Shown here: piece after piece, positions 16,814 to 25,436 of the stretch
How positions within the stretch are numbered: position 1 is the stretch's first letter
Layout: each line of letters starts with the position of its first letter
Assembly (NCBI GenBank): GCA_910584725.1
Contig: CAJUBE010000018.1
Span: 19,703 to 83,702, forward strand
Source of the DNA: an uncultured Lachnospiraceae bacterium
Lineage (GTDB): Bacteria; Bacillota; Clostridia; Lachnospirales; Lachnospiraceae
Direction: 5' to 3'
Length of the DNA stretch: 64,000 nt
Position numbers and translations under genes: made by a program
The notes under the pieces: model-generated
Told to the model about the DNA's origin: nothing
The model's input: the letters and a program-made list of their open reading frames with translations, nothing else
Databases searched by the model: none

Positions 16814-18607
16814 GCTATAATCCTGCATCACCATCTGCAGCGACTCGATGCCCCGGTACACATTGATATCCGGATAGTAGATGACGCTGACAACGATAGC
16901 GTTACTGCCCCCGGCGTAGAGCCGGTCTGTCTCCTCCTGCCCGAAATGCGCCGTGAGGAAGGCGTGCCACCGTTCCAGATCCCCAAAGTACATCATATCA
17001 TACTCCCGCCCGTTCTCGTCGGCCACCCGGTATTTTCCCACGTTTCTATTTTTCCCCAGAATCCGCCCACGGCATACCCGCACATTTTTCTGGGCAAAAA
17101 CCGGCTTTGGATTGCCGTTGCCGAAAGGCTCCAAGAGGGAAAGCTGCCTGACAAACTCCGGAGTCACATAGGACATGGGCATGGGCACGTCGATATGTAT
17201 GACCTCCACCAGATCTTCATCCGTCAGACCGCTGTGGGCGTTCAGAAAAGTGCGGAACGCCTCCACATTCTCCTCCGGCATGGACACCCCCGCCGCCATC
17301 TTATGCCCGCCGTACTTCGTGTACAGCTCCTTGCACTCGCTCATCTTATCGTACATGTGATAGGCCTCTGTGGAACGCCCCGAGCCTTTCACGCCCTCCT
17401 CGCCGCGGGTCAGCACAAAGACCGGCTTGTGGTACCGCTCCCTGATCCGCCCGGCGATGATCCCCGCCAGACTCTCGTGGCAGTCCGGCAGAAAGACCAC
17501 CAGCACTCTATCCGCTTTCAGCGGCGTGTTCTCGATCTGCTCAATGGCCCGCGCCGTTCCCTGCAGCGTCATTTCCTTCCGGCTGTCATTTAACGCCTTC
17601 AGCTCCCCGGCTATGGTGACGGCCTCCGCCTGCTCCTTCGTCCGGAACATGGAAAGCGCGCGTTCCGCCGTGTCAAGTCGTCCCGTAGCGTTCAGGCATG
17701 GCCCAAGAATAAAACCGATATGGTATCCGGTCAGCTTCTTCTCCGCCAGCTCATTCACCGTAAGCAGCGCGTGAAGACCCGGATTCGCGGAATGCTCGAG
17801 CTGCCGCAGACCGTACCTGACCAAAATGCGATTTTCATCAGTCAGCTCCATCACATCCCCCACCGTCGCAAAGCCTGCAAAGGCCAGGAGCTCCCGCAGA
17901 AGCGTCTCCTTCTCCGCCACGGACAGTGCGCCCTCATCCGCCATTTTGCCCAGATAAAGTTCCATCAGTTTATATGCCACCACCGCGCCGCAGATGCCCT
18001 TATAAGGGTAAACACAGCCGCTCTGCTTCGGGTCTACCACCGCGTCCGCCTCCGGCAGCGTCTCCAGGCGGCTACCGTCCTCCTGCACCTCGTAGGGCAC
18101 TTCATGGTGATCCGTCACGATCACCGTCATGCCAAGCCGCTTCGCCAATGCAATCTGGGAAAGAGCCGCAATGCCGTTGTCGCAGGTCAGAATCGTGTCC
18201 ACGCCCTCCCCGGCGGCCTCCTCGATCAGCCGGTCGTTCAGGCCGTAGCCATCTTGGATTCTGTGGGGTATCACCACAGATACCGCCGCGCCGCACCGCT
18301 CCAGACAGGCCGTCAATATGTAGGAAGAGCATACCCCGTCAATATCGTAGTCTCCGATCACACGGATTTTCTTTTTATCCTTCGTCTTTTTGCATAGAAT
18401 ATCCGCCGCCAGACCGGCATCTTTCAAGAGCATGGGATCATACAGATCGGCCGGTGTGCCGTGCAGGAACTTCTCAATGGCCTCGTCCCCCTCCACGTCC
18501 CTGTTGCGTATGATTCTGGCAATCACCGGGTCAATCCCGAACCGCTCCGCTATCCCGTTAAAATCCGCCTTCTTCGCGGACACCATCCATTTCGCCATAA
18601 ACTTCAT
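16808..18607 (-). CDS. recJ: Single-stranded-DNA-specific exonuclease RecJ
   Basis: RecJ degrades 5' single-stranded DNA in recombination and mismatch repair. The product has DHH-family motifs: VIGDYDIDGVCSSY (motif I), TCDNGIAA, VTDHHEVP (DHH, motif III), DPKQSGCVYPYKGICGA, then a DHHA1 part with ATGRLDTAERAL and GGHKMAAG. ATG 18607 gives 599 residues and the normal start (MKFMAKWMV). An open frame reaching 18715 overlaps a terminator-like hairpin and is rejected. The Shine-Dalgarno at 18607 is weak. It follows secDF, as in many Clostridia. Confidence 0.92.
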   Translation of the reverse strand: MKFMAKWMVSAKKADFNGIAERFGIDPVIARIIRNRDVEGDEAIEKFLHGTPADLYDPMLLKDAGLAADILCKKTKDKKKIRVIGDYDIDGVCSSYILTACLERCGAAVSVVIPHRIQDGYGLNDRLIEEAAGEGVDTILTCDNGIAALSQIALAKRLGMTVIVTDHHEVPYEVQEDGSRLETLPEADAVVDPKQSGCVYPYKGICGAVVAYKLMELYLGKMADEGALSVAEKETLLRELLAFAGFATVGDVMELTDENRILVRYGLRQLEHSANPGLHALLTVNELAEKKLTGYHIGFILGPCLNATGRLDTAERALSMFRTKEQAEAVTIAGELKALNDSRKEMTLQGTARAIEQIENTPLKADRVLVVFLPDCHESLAGIIAGRIRERYHKPVFVLTRGEEGVKGSGRSTEAYHMYDKMSECKELYTKYGGHKMAAGVSMPEENVEAFRTFLNAHSGLTDEDLVEVIHIDVPMPMSYVTPEFVRQLSLLEPFGNGNPKPVFAQKNVRVCRGRILGKNRNVGKYRVADENGREYDMMYFGDLERWHAFLTAHFGQEETDRLYAGGSNAIVVSVIYYPDINVYRGIESLQMVMQDYSA

Positions 18608-18693
18608 CGCCGGACAACGCCGCTTCCGGGAATGCCGCCCACTCTCCCCGAAACCACGCGCGCTGTCACGCCTTTCTATATAATCAACAAAAC

Positions 18694-18734
18694 CCTCCGA
18701 AAAGTCACAACCCATTGTAACATTTTCAGAGGGT
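18694..18734 (-). terminator. Hairpin with U-tract after secDF
   Basis: On the minus strand CCCTCTGAAAA pairs with TTTTCGGAGGG (18724-18734 with 18694-18704; one G.U) and is followed by TTTTGTTG. It lies about 58 bases past the secDF stop and upstream of recJ. It looks like an intrinsic terminator with a long 19-base loop, or an attenuator controlling recJ. Confidence 0.65.
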
Positions 18735-18791
18735 AATTTATCGTACTTTGTTTCACCACGCGCTTTGCGAATGGCGCGTGCTGAACGAACT

Positions 18792-21053
18792 CTATTTCTT
18801 TACTTTCACAAGCTTCGTGCGGAACACATACCAGAGCGCACCCGTCAGGCAGATGGAGGAATACGTACCGCAGACGATACCAGCCATCAGAGGCAGCGCG
18901 AACTCCCGGATGGAAGAAACGCCGAACACTTCCAGAGCCGCCACCATGAAGAAGGTGGTCAGGGAAGTAAAGATACTTCTCGTGAGCGTCTGGGTGATAC
19001 TCCTGTTGACCATCTCCTCCAGACCTTCCTTGCTGCGCATCTCGCGCAGGTTCTCACGCACACGGTCGAAGATAACGATGGTGGCGTTGATGGAGTAACC
19101 GACGATGGTCAGCATACACGCGATAAAGGTATTGCCCACGGACACCCTCACAATCGCGTAGAACGCCAGCACAACAAGCACATCGTGCAACAGCGCGATT
19201 ACGGAACTTGCGCCGAAACGGATGTCCTTAAAGCGGAACCAGATGTACAGAAGCATCAGCACCGTGGAAACGAGAATCGCCTTGATCGCGCCGGACTGCA
19301 TCTCGGAACTGATCGTCGCGCTGATGGTCTCCGCCGTGATACTGTTCTCATCCACGCCGAAATTGTTCACCATCACTTCATTGAAAGCTTCTCTCTCCTG
19401 CACGTTCAGCGTTCTCGTCTTAATGATAATATCGTTGGAACCTGCCACCTTCGTGCTCATCACGTTGCCGTCCCCGGTAATCTCCTCGATATAGGGAACG
19501 ATCTGCGCGTCGATCTCCTCAATGCTCATATCCTCGTTCAGCGTCATGGTTGTGGAAGTGCCGCCCACGAAATCCAGACTGTAATTCATCGTCATGCCGA
19601 TGCTCGACTTATTGATGCCCATAGCCACAAAGCCCGCCAAAATCGCAACGATGGAAATGCCGAAAAACACATATCTCTTGGAGAGAAAGTCGATGGTCTT
19701 TTTCTCCTTCGCCACGCCGTACGCTTTCTCGCTCTGGATGCCCAGCGCGTAGAAAATATTCACTAAGAACTTGGTCACCACAAGGGCTGTGAACATGGAA
19801 AGGATGATACCTAACATCAAGGTAATCGAGAAGCCCTTGATCGTACCGCTCCCCATAAAGTAAAGCACCAGACCCGCAATGAGGGTGGTGATATTGCCGT
19901 CCAAAATCGCGGACAACGCCTTCTGGAAACCGATCTTGATCGCATTCTGCACGCTCTTACCCGCCGCAATCTCCTCGCGGATACGGGCGAAGATAATTAC
20001 GTTCGCGTCCACCGCCATACCCACGGTCAGGATAATACCCGCGATACCGGGCAGGGTCAGGGTCACCTCAAAAGCGTACATCAGGATGACCAGCAGCTCC
20101 GTGTACAGACACAGCGCCAAAGACGCCGCCAGACCCATGAAATAATATACCCCGATCATGAAAACAACCACCAGCGCGAAGCCCACCGCCGCCGCAATCA
20201 GGCTTGTGTGAATCGCCGCCGAACCGAGCTGTGCGCCCACCACATTGGATCGCAGCTCCTCTAACTCCAGCTTCAGCCCACCGATACGGATGGTGGACGC
20301 AAGCTGCTCCGCCTCCGCCGCCGTACTCTGTCCCGTGATCACCGCGTTGCCGTCGGTGATTGCCGCCTGCACATTGGGTACGCTCACAAATTCCTCGTCG
20401 TAGTAGATGGCGATGGTCTCCCCGTTCTCGTAAGCCTTGGTGGTCGCCTCCGCGAACGCCTGCTTACCCTTTTCATTAAAGGAAAGGGAAACTACATTTT
20501 CCAGATTGCCCATGGAATCCTGCTGGGCCCTCGCCTGCGCGCCGTCCACCTCCGTGCCGGTAAGCACGATGGAGCCGTCCGCCTGCAGTTCCTCAATCGT
20601 CTTGTTCAACTGGTACTGCGGAATCAGATTGCCCTCGGCATCCACACTGTAGCCCATCTCGTAGTTATTGTTGCCCTCGCTGTCCGTCTGTGCGATAAAG
20701 TAGAGACTTCCGGGCTTGCCCAGCTCCTCCAGAATCGCGTTGGCGTCGGTAACGCCGGGAATCTCGATATTGATTCGGTCGGTTCCCTCCTGATACACCT
20801 GCGCCTCCGTGCTGTAACCGTCCACACGCTGCTGCAGCTTGTAGATGGTATCGCTCATGTCCTCCGCGCTCGGGTCCTCGTCCCCCACTACCTGATAGGT
20901 GATACTGACGCCGCCCGCCAGATCCAGTCCCAGCTTAATGCTCTCCGCCGCGCCCGACTTGTCCGAACCGACACCGAAAACTGCCGTGTATCCCAGCAGC
21001 CCCAAAATCAGCACATAGACGATCAGACTGACAACCGCTCTGCTCTTTTTCAT
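18792..21053 (-). CDS. secDF: SecDF fused protein-export membrane protein
   Basis: A 753-residue fusion of SecD and SecF, the proton-driven helper of the Sec translocon. SecD half: first transmembrane helix, LGLDLAGGVSITYQV (the D1 motif), periplasmic domain with QRVDGYSTEAQV, GKPGSLYFIA, and GMAVDANVIIFARIREE. SecF half from about 440: YSLDFVGGTSTTM, GYSINATIVIFDRVREN and the final membrane helices. Twelve membrane segments are expected, six per half. Fused SecDF is the usual form in Firmicutes. The start has a weak AGGAG-like site; the maturase gene scfB ends 52 bases upstream. Confidence 0.95.
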   Translation of the reverse strand: MKKSRAVVSLIVYVLILGLLGYTAVFGVGSDKSGAAESIKLGLDLAGGVSITYQVVGDEDPSAEDMSDTIYKLQQRVDGYSTEAQVYQEGTDRINIEIPGVTDANAILEELGKPGSLYFIAQTDSEGNNNYEMGYSVDAEGNLIPQYQLNKTIEELQADGSIVLTGTEVDGAQARAQQDSMGNLENVVSLSFNEKGKQAFAEATTKAYENGETIAIYYDEEFVSVPNVQAAITDGNAVITGQSTAAEAEQLASTIRIGGLKLELEELRSNVVGAQLGSAAIHTSLIAAAVGFALVVVFMIGVYYFMGLAASLALCLYTELLVILMYAFEVTLTLPGIAGIILTVGMAVDANVIIFARIREEIAAGKSVQNAIKIGFQKALSAILDGNITTLIAGLVLYFMGSGTIKGFSITLMLGIILSMFTALVVTKFLVNIFYALGIQSEKAYGVAKEKKTIDFLSKRYVFFGISIVAILAGFVAMGINKSSIGMTMNYSLDFVGGTSTTMTLNEDMSIEEIDAQIVPYIEEITGDGNVMSTKVAGSNDIIIKTRTLNVQEREAFNEVMVNNFGVDENSITAETISATISSEMQSGAIKAILVSTVLMLLYIWFRFKDIRFGASSVIALLHDVLVVLAFYAIVRVSVGNTFIACMLTIVGYSINATIVIFDRVRENLREMRSKEGLEEMVNRSITQTLTRSIFTSLTTFFMVAALEVFGVSSIREFALPLMAGIVCGTYSSICLTGALWYVFRTKLVKVKK

Positions 21054-21105
21054 GACTAACTCTCCTTTTTTCTCCTAGTTCGAAAAATGCAACTGTGTAA
21101 ATCAT

Positions 21106-22533
21106 TTAGGGAGAATGCGAAGCATTCTCTGAATCATCGCTGCCGAGCGATGATTCCCCGTCGGCAAGCGCCGCTTTTATCATAATCGCACACTCGACAC
21201 GCTTCCGCTGCAGTTCACACCCCAGCTCGTAGGAACCGTTCACATCGCCGCTCTCATGGTAAGCGTTGGCCGCGCAGCCGCCACTACAATAAAATTTTGC
21301 GAAACAATCCCTGCACGCCTTCTTCGCGTAGACATTGCACGCTTTAAACTGATCCCGCAGATCCTCCCGGACGATCCCCTCGTCCACATTTCCCATGAGA
21401 AATTCCTCCTGTCCCACAAACTGATGACAGGGGTAAAGATCTCCCCAGGGGGTCACCGCAAGATATTCCGTACCCGACCCGCAGCCTGACAATCTCTTTG
21501 CCACGCAAGGGCCACCTTCTAAATCTATCATAAAATGAAAGAATTGAAAACCCTTTCCTTCTTTTTTTCTGCGAATATATTCCAAAGCAAGCCTGTCGTA
21601 CTCAGCAAGGAGCTTGGGCACGTCCTCCATGCGCAGCGCATAATCCTCCGCTTTATCGGCCACCACAGGCTCCACCGAAATCTGCTCAAAGCCCTCATCA
21701 GCCAGATGGAGTACATCCTCGGAAAAGTCCGTGTTGTTGTGGGTGTAAGTGCCCCGCACATAATAATTCATCTGGCTCCTGCTCTCGGCGGCCTTCTTAT
21801 ATTTCGGAAGAATCTCGTCGTAACTGCCCTGTCCGCCACGGTGAGGCCGCATCAGGTCATGGATTTCCTTCCTGCCGTCTATGCTGAGTACCAGATTCGC
21901 CATCTCCCTGTTCACGAACTCCATGACTTCATCATCGAGCAGCACGCCGTTAGTCGTCAGCGTAAAGCGGAATTTCTTGTGGTGCGGCTCCTCCAGCGAT
22001 CTGCCGTAAGCCACCAGATCCTTCACCACCTGCCAGTTCATAAGCGGCTCCCCGCCGAAGAAATCCACCTCCAGATTCACCCGGCTGCCGGAATTGGCCA
22101 CAAGGAAATCAAGCGCCTTTTTACCCACTTCCAGACTCATAAGCGCCCTCCTGCCGTGGTATTCACCCTCCCCCGCAAAGCAGTATTTACATGCCAGATT
22201 GCAGTCGTGGGCGATGTGCAGGCACAGCGCTTTCACCACGGTTTCCCGGTTTTTGAACGCGTCTATGTAATTCTCGTAGATATCCTCCGTAAAAAGCTGT
22301 CCCTGCTCTTTCAGATACAGGATTTCCTCCACCGTCTCCTCCGCTTCGGAACGCTCCATGGCAAGCTCCTTCGCCACAGCAGCGGCGATACTTTCCCGCT
22401 CCTCATTCCCCTGTTTCAAAAACCGCTCCACAATCGGAACCGTATCGTAGGCGGACTTGTCCATCACATGTACGCTGCCACTGTTGACATCCATCACAAT
22501 ATGATAGCCGTTGCTGATATATTGATGTATCAC
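21106..22533 (-). CDS. scfB: SCIFF peptide thioether maturase, radical SAM
   Basis: Radical-SAM/SPASM enzyme that forms Cys-Thr thioether crosslinks in the SCIFF peptide. It has the family start VIHQYISNGYHIVMDVNSG, the SAM cluster HDCNLACKYCF (CxxxCxxC), GGEPLMNWQ, and a Cys-rich SPASM region (GGPCVAKRLSGCGSG, LYPCHQFVG, CRDCFAKFYCSGGC). GTG 22533 lies seven bases after AGGAG and gives 475 residues; an in-frame start 40 codons upstream has no family match. The last 17 or so residues (GESSLGSDDSENASHSP) are encoded by two palindromes at 21111-21156, so the tail is probably an acquired extension. Operon: TIGR04086-scfA-scfB-secDF. Confidence 0.95.
   Translation of the reverse strand: MIHQYISNGYHIVMDVNSGSVHVMDKSAYDTVPIVERFLKQGNEERESIAAAVAKELAMERSEAEETVEEILYLKEQGQLFTEDIYENYIDAFKNRETVVKALCLHIAHDCNLACKYCFAGEGEYHGRRALMSLEVGKKALDFLVANSGSRVNLEVDFFGGEPLMNWQVVKDLVAYGRSLEEPHHKKFRFTLTTNGVLLDDEVMEFVNREMANLVLSIDGRKEIHDLMRPHRGGQGSYDEILPKYKKAAESRSQMNYYVRGTYTHNNTDFSEDVLHLADEGFEQISVEPVVADKAEDYALRMEDVPKLLAEYDRLALEYIRRKKEGKGFQFFHFMIDLEGGPCVAKRLSGCGSGTEYLAVTPWGDLYPCHQFVGQEEFLMGNVDEGIVREDLRDQFKACNVYAKKACRDCFAKFYCSGGCAANAYHESGDVNGSYELGCELQRKRVECAIMIKAALADGESSLGSDDSENASHSP
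21111..21156 (-). repeat. Two palindromes inside the 3' end of scfB
   Basis: GAATCATCGCT (21131-21141) pairs perfectly with AGCGATGATTC (21146-21156), and GAGAATGC (21111-21118) with GCATTCTC (21122-21129) around a GAA loop. Both are within the coding frame and supply the C-terminal codons of scfB. The GAGAATGC core resembles the first stem of family 1. Confidence 0.85.
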
Positions 22534-22566
22534 AATCTTTCTCCTGACTTGTTTATTTGTATTGTT

Positions 22567-22597
22567 CAGACAAATTCGTGCAAGCACGATTTGTCTG
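22567..22597 (-). repeat. Hairpin in scfA-scfB spacer
   Basis: CAGACAAAT-T-CGTGC pairs with GCACGATTTGTCTG (14 bp with one bulged base), with a 2-base AA loop that must open in practice. It lies between the SCIFF peptide gene and the maturase gene and could cap the scfA mRNA, letting the peptide be made in excess over the enzyme. Confidence 0.6.
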
Positions 22598-22732
22598 ACA
22601 AACGATGCTCTGGCTGAACTGTAGGCGCACACGCAGACGGGCAGCCCCGTCATACCCTGTATGCCGAGCCTGCCCTCTTTTCTTATCTTCGCTTTTCTCC
22701 ACGTTCTGCCACCGTGCGCAGTTTGCGATCCG

Positions 22733-22876
22733 TTATCTCGCCTTCTCGCAGCTCTGGTTTCCTACGGTGCAGGATGTCTTACATGCGGACTGGCAGGAAG
22801 TCTGGCACTCGCCGCAGCCGCCCTTCTTCATGGATTCCTTTAAATCTCTGGTAGATAATGTCTTAATATGTTTCAT
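22733..22876 (-). CDS. scfA: SCIFF ribosomally made precursor peptide
   Basis: A 47-residue peptide starting at ATG 22876, eight bases after AAGGAGG. It opens MKHIKTLSTRDLKESM and has six Cys within its last 27 residues (21, 24, 28, 32, 36 and 43), ending SCEKAR. This is the 'six cysteines in forty-five' family, nearly universal in Clostridia, and the substrate of the scfB product. Thr residues between Cys (QTSCQSACKTSC) are the thioether acceptors known for this family. The function of the mature peptide is not known. Confidence 0.96.
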   Translation of the reverse strand: MKHIKTLSTRDLKESMKKGGCGECQTSCQSACKTSCTVGNQSCEKAR

Positions 22877-22951
22877 CGGTGTGTCCTCCTTATGTATAGA
22901 CTTGCTCATAACTTTAGACAGTATAGCATAAAACTTTCCGTCCGTCCAGTC

Positions 22952-23329
22952 TCATTTGGCGACCATACCACCGAGCATCCCACTGCCGGCGCAGAGGAAG
23001 AAAACCGTCATCATATTTCCTGCAATATCCTCCACCCCTTTGTTGACCGCCAGGGACACAACCACAAGAATCCCGAAATACAGCGCCCCCATGGCAAGCC
23101 CCCATAAAAACTTCTTTCTCTTCTCCCGCTTCCCCGCAAGCAGGCCCGCCAGAAAAGTGACGATAATATAGACCGCGATAATGCAGATGGAAACCACCTT
23201 TTCCGACAGGCCGAAACGGTACAGCATAAACGCAAGCAGCAGCAACAGCCCAGCCGTCAGGATATACGCCGCCAGCATACATTTGATGATAAATACGGCT
23301 TTTTCCATATATAAATCTTTTTTCCCCAT
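22952..23329 (-). CDS. TIGR04086-family membrane protein
   Basis: A 125-residue protein with four predicted membrane helices (about 14-36, 46-66, 75-95 and 102-122) separated by short loops; a basic loop (GKREKRKKF) faces the cytoplasm. This family is defined by its place beside the SCIFF peptide gene, and here it is 75 bases upstream of scfA. Role unknown. Translation starts at ATG 23329 behind GGGGG-rich sequence. Confidence 0.85.
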   Translation of the reverse strand: MGKKDLYMEKAVFIIKCMLAAYILTAGLLLLLAFMLYRFGLSEKVVSICIIAVYIIVTFLAGLLAGKREKRKKFLWGLAMGALYFGILVVVSLAVNKGVEDIAGNMMTVFFLCAGSGMLGGMVAK

Positions 23330-23450
23330 GACTACCCCCTGTTCTTGTCTCTATTCCGCGCAGTTCCCGCCCCATACCTTTTCCCTGTAATATCTGTTTT
23401 TTCGTGAACCGCGTCCTCTTCTAAATATGTATTCCTCCATGCATTAAAAC

Positions 23451-23479
23451 TTGACACATTCTTATTCTTATAATAATAT
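23451..23479 (+). promoter_or_regulatory. Sigma-A promoter of the CNNM/CorC gene
   Basis: TTGACA (23451-23456) and TAATAT (23474-23479) are separated by exactly 17 bases, with the start codon about 30 bases downstream. An AAGGAG ribosome binding site follows. Confidence 0.75.
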
Positions 23480-23514
23480 TTTTGATTATAGATATCATAA
23501 AGGAGTGAAAATCA

Positions 23515-24807
23515 TTGGATACCACAGGTGTCATACAACTCGTCTCGCTGGGAGTGCTGGTGTTTTTGTCAGCCTTTTTCTCCTCAGCCGAGACTGCCTT
23601 TTCAACCGTCAACCGTGTGCGGCTGCGCACTTTAGCGGAGGAGGACCATAAGGGCGCTATCCGCGTACTGGCCATTTTGGATCAGTACGGAAAAATGCTG
23701 AGCGCCATTTTGATCGGCAACAACATTGTGAATCTCTCCGCCTCCTCCCTGATGACCACTTTTGCCATCAGTTTCTGGGGAAGCAAAGCAGTGGGAATCG
23801 CCACCGGCATCCTGACCTTCGTCATTCTGATGTTTGGCGAGATCATCCCCAAGACATGGGCCATGCAGCGCGCCGAACCCATCGCGCTTCTGTTTGGCCC
23901 CGTTATCCGTCTGCTGATGATGATACTTACACCGGTTATCTTTCTGGTGGACATGCTCTCCAACTGGATTCTCCGGCTGCTACATATCAGCTCCGAGGGT
24001 AACAATTTCAGCATCACCGAGAAAGAGTTGAAAACCTATGTGGACGTAAGCCACGAAGGCGGCGCGATCGAGTCGGAGGAGCGCACGCTCATCTACAATG
24101 TGTTCGATTTCGGTGACACCGTTGCAAAGGACATCATGATCCCCCGTATCCAGATGACCACGGTCCCTTTAAGCGCCACCTATCAGGAACTGCTCTCCAC
24201 TTTCCAGTCCTGCATGTTTACGCGCCTTCCCGTCTACGACGAAGACCCTGACCACATCATCGGTATTGTCAATATCAAAGATTTTATTCTGGTGAAGGAT
24301 AAAGAAAAATTCAGCCTCAAGAAGATTTTGCGGGAGGCTTATTATACCTATGAGTACAAGAATGTATCTGATTTGTTAATGGAAATTCGGGAAACATCCT
24401 GCAATATCGCCTTTGTCTTGAGCGAGTACGGCGCAACCGTCGGCATGATCACGATGGAGGACATGATTGAGGAGCTGGTAGGTGAAATCCGTGACGAGTA
24501 CGACGCGGACGAGGAAGAACTGATTCAGGAAACGGAGGAAGGCCAGTATCTGGTGGAGGGTGGTATGAAGCTGGACGACATAAACGACGCCCTCAACATC
24601 TCACTGGATTCCGAGGATTACGATTCCATCGGCGGTCTTATGCTGGAAAAGCTCGACCGTCTGCCCCAGGATCAGGAAACCATCACTTTAGAGAACGGCA
24701 TCACCCTGCGGGCCTGCGGCATTCAGGACAACCATATCGTAAAAGTGCTGATTACCCTTCCGCCCGAAGACGCGCAAGAAGAGGCACAAGCGCCTGAGGA
24801 CTCCTGA
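23515..24807 (+). CDS. CNNM/CBS-domain transporter (HlyC/CorC family)
   Basis: A 430-residue membrane protein of the CNNM (DUF21) class linked to Mg/Co efflux. Three to four membrane helices (about 5-25, 55-80, 90-110 and 120-145) contain the family motifs FFSSAETAFSTVNRVRL and GEIIPKTWA. A CBS pair follows (MIPRIQMTTVPL..., GIVNIKDFI, then a second CBS), ending with a CorC_HlyC domain (GGMKLDDINDALNI, GGLMLEKLDRLPQ). The best start is TTG 23515, eight bases after AAGGAG; no ATG fits. Its last 56 bases overlap, tail to tail, the HAD phosphatase gene. Confidence 0.93.
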   Translation: MDTTGVIQLVSLGVLVFLSAFFSSAETAFSTVNRVRLRTLAEEDHKGAIRVLAILDQYGKMLSAILIGNNIVNLSASSLMTTFAISFWGSKAVGIATGILTFVILMFGEIIPKTWAMQRAEPIALLFGPVIRLLMMILTPVIFLVDMLSNWILRLLHISSEGNNFSITEKELKTYVDVSHEGGAIESEERTLIYNVFDFGDTVAKDIMIPRIQMTTVPLSATYQELLSTFQSCMFTRLPVYDEDPDHIIGIVNIKDFILVKDKEKFSLKKILREAYYTYEYKNVSDLLMEIRETSCNIAFVLSEYGATVGMITMEDMIEELVGEIRDEYDADEEELIQETEEGQYLVEGGMKLDDINDALNISLDSEDYDSIGGLMLEKLDRLPQDQETITLENGITLRACGIQDNHIVKVLITLPPEDAQEEAQAPEDS

Positions 24808-25420
24808 TTATCATAGGTTCCGGCGCCCCTTCGCTTCGCAGCTTTTCCTCCGTGCGAAAGCCCCAGGTAACGCTGATACAAGGCAGTGACGCGTTTTTCG
24901 CCGTCTGAATATCCACTTCGGAGTCTCCCACATAGACTGCGCGGGAGGCATCGCATCCAAGTTCACGAAGCGCCCGGTACACCGTATCGGGCGCAGGTTT
25001 TCTCTTCACTTCCGCACTCTCCCCGATTGATATCGAAATAAACTCCCCGAAATATTTTTTACACAGTTTCTTGACCGCGCCGTCGAATTTGTTGGAGACG
25101 ATGGCTAAATGGTACCCCTGCTCCTTCAATCCGGCGAGCATTTCCTGCACCCCCTCATAAGGACGCGTCTTATCCTCACAATGCGCCGCATAGTGTGCTT
25201 TAAAAGCTGCCAGAGCCGCCTCGTAGTCGGGATTTTCCAAGCCTAGCGGTATGCTGCGCTCCAAGAGTTTGGGCGCGCCGTTTCCCACAAAGGTGCGCAC
25301 CTCGTCGATCGTATGTGCAGGGAAACCAAATGTTTTCATGGCGTGATTGACGCTGTCCGTCAAATCCTCCAGCGTATCGAGGAGTGTCCCGTCCAAATCA
25401 AAGATAACCGTATCTGTCAT
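24752..25420 (-). CDS. HAD-superfamily phosphatase, phosphoglycolate-phosphatase-like
   Basis: A 222-residue haloacid-dehalogenase hydrolase. Motif I FDLDGTLLDT, motif II IVSNKFDG, a motif III Lys in KRKPAPDT, and motif IV GDSEVDIQTAKNA are intact; a helical cap follows motif I. It resembles PGPase/PpaX enzymes, whose exact substrate cannot be told from sequence. ATG 25420 gives the family N-terminus; the frame extends upstream but without a fitting start. Sixteen bases separate it from the SseB-like gene. Confidence 0.88.
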   Translation of the reverse strand: MTDTVIFDLDGTLLDTLEDLTDSVNHAMKTFGFPAHTIDEVRTFVGNGAPKLLERSIPLGLENPDYEAALAAFKAHYAAHCEDKTRPYEGVQEMLAGLKEQGYHLAIVSNKFDGAVKKLCKKYFGEFISISIGESAEVKRKPAPDTVYRALRELGCDASRAVYVGDSEVDIQTAKNASLPCISVTWGFRTEEKLRSEGAPEPMIIRSPQALVPLLARLRAEG

Positions 25421-25436
25421 GCCGCCAATCCTTCCT

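Noticed and set aside
18607..18715. Upstream start for recJ at 18715
   Set aside because: The extra 36 codons lie over a terminator-like hairpin and read as basic low-complexity sequence; RecJ normally starts near ATG 18607.
18765..19766. 333-codon + strand open frame opposite secDF
   Set aside because: His/Arg-rich shadow typical of antisense frames of GC-rich genes; secDF is unambiguous.
22533..22653. Upstream start for scfB at 22653
   Set aside because: The 40 extra codons have no family match, and the GTG at 22533 has an AGGAG at ideal spacing.
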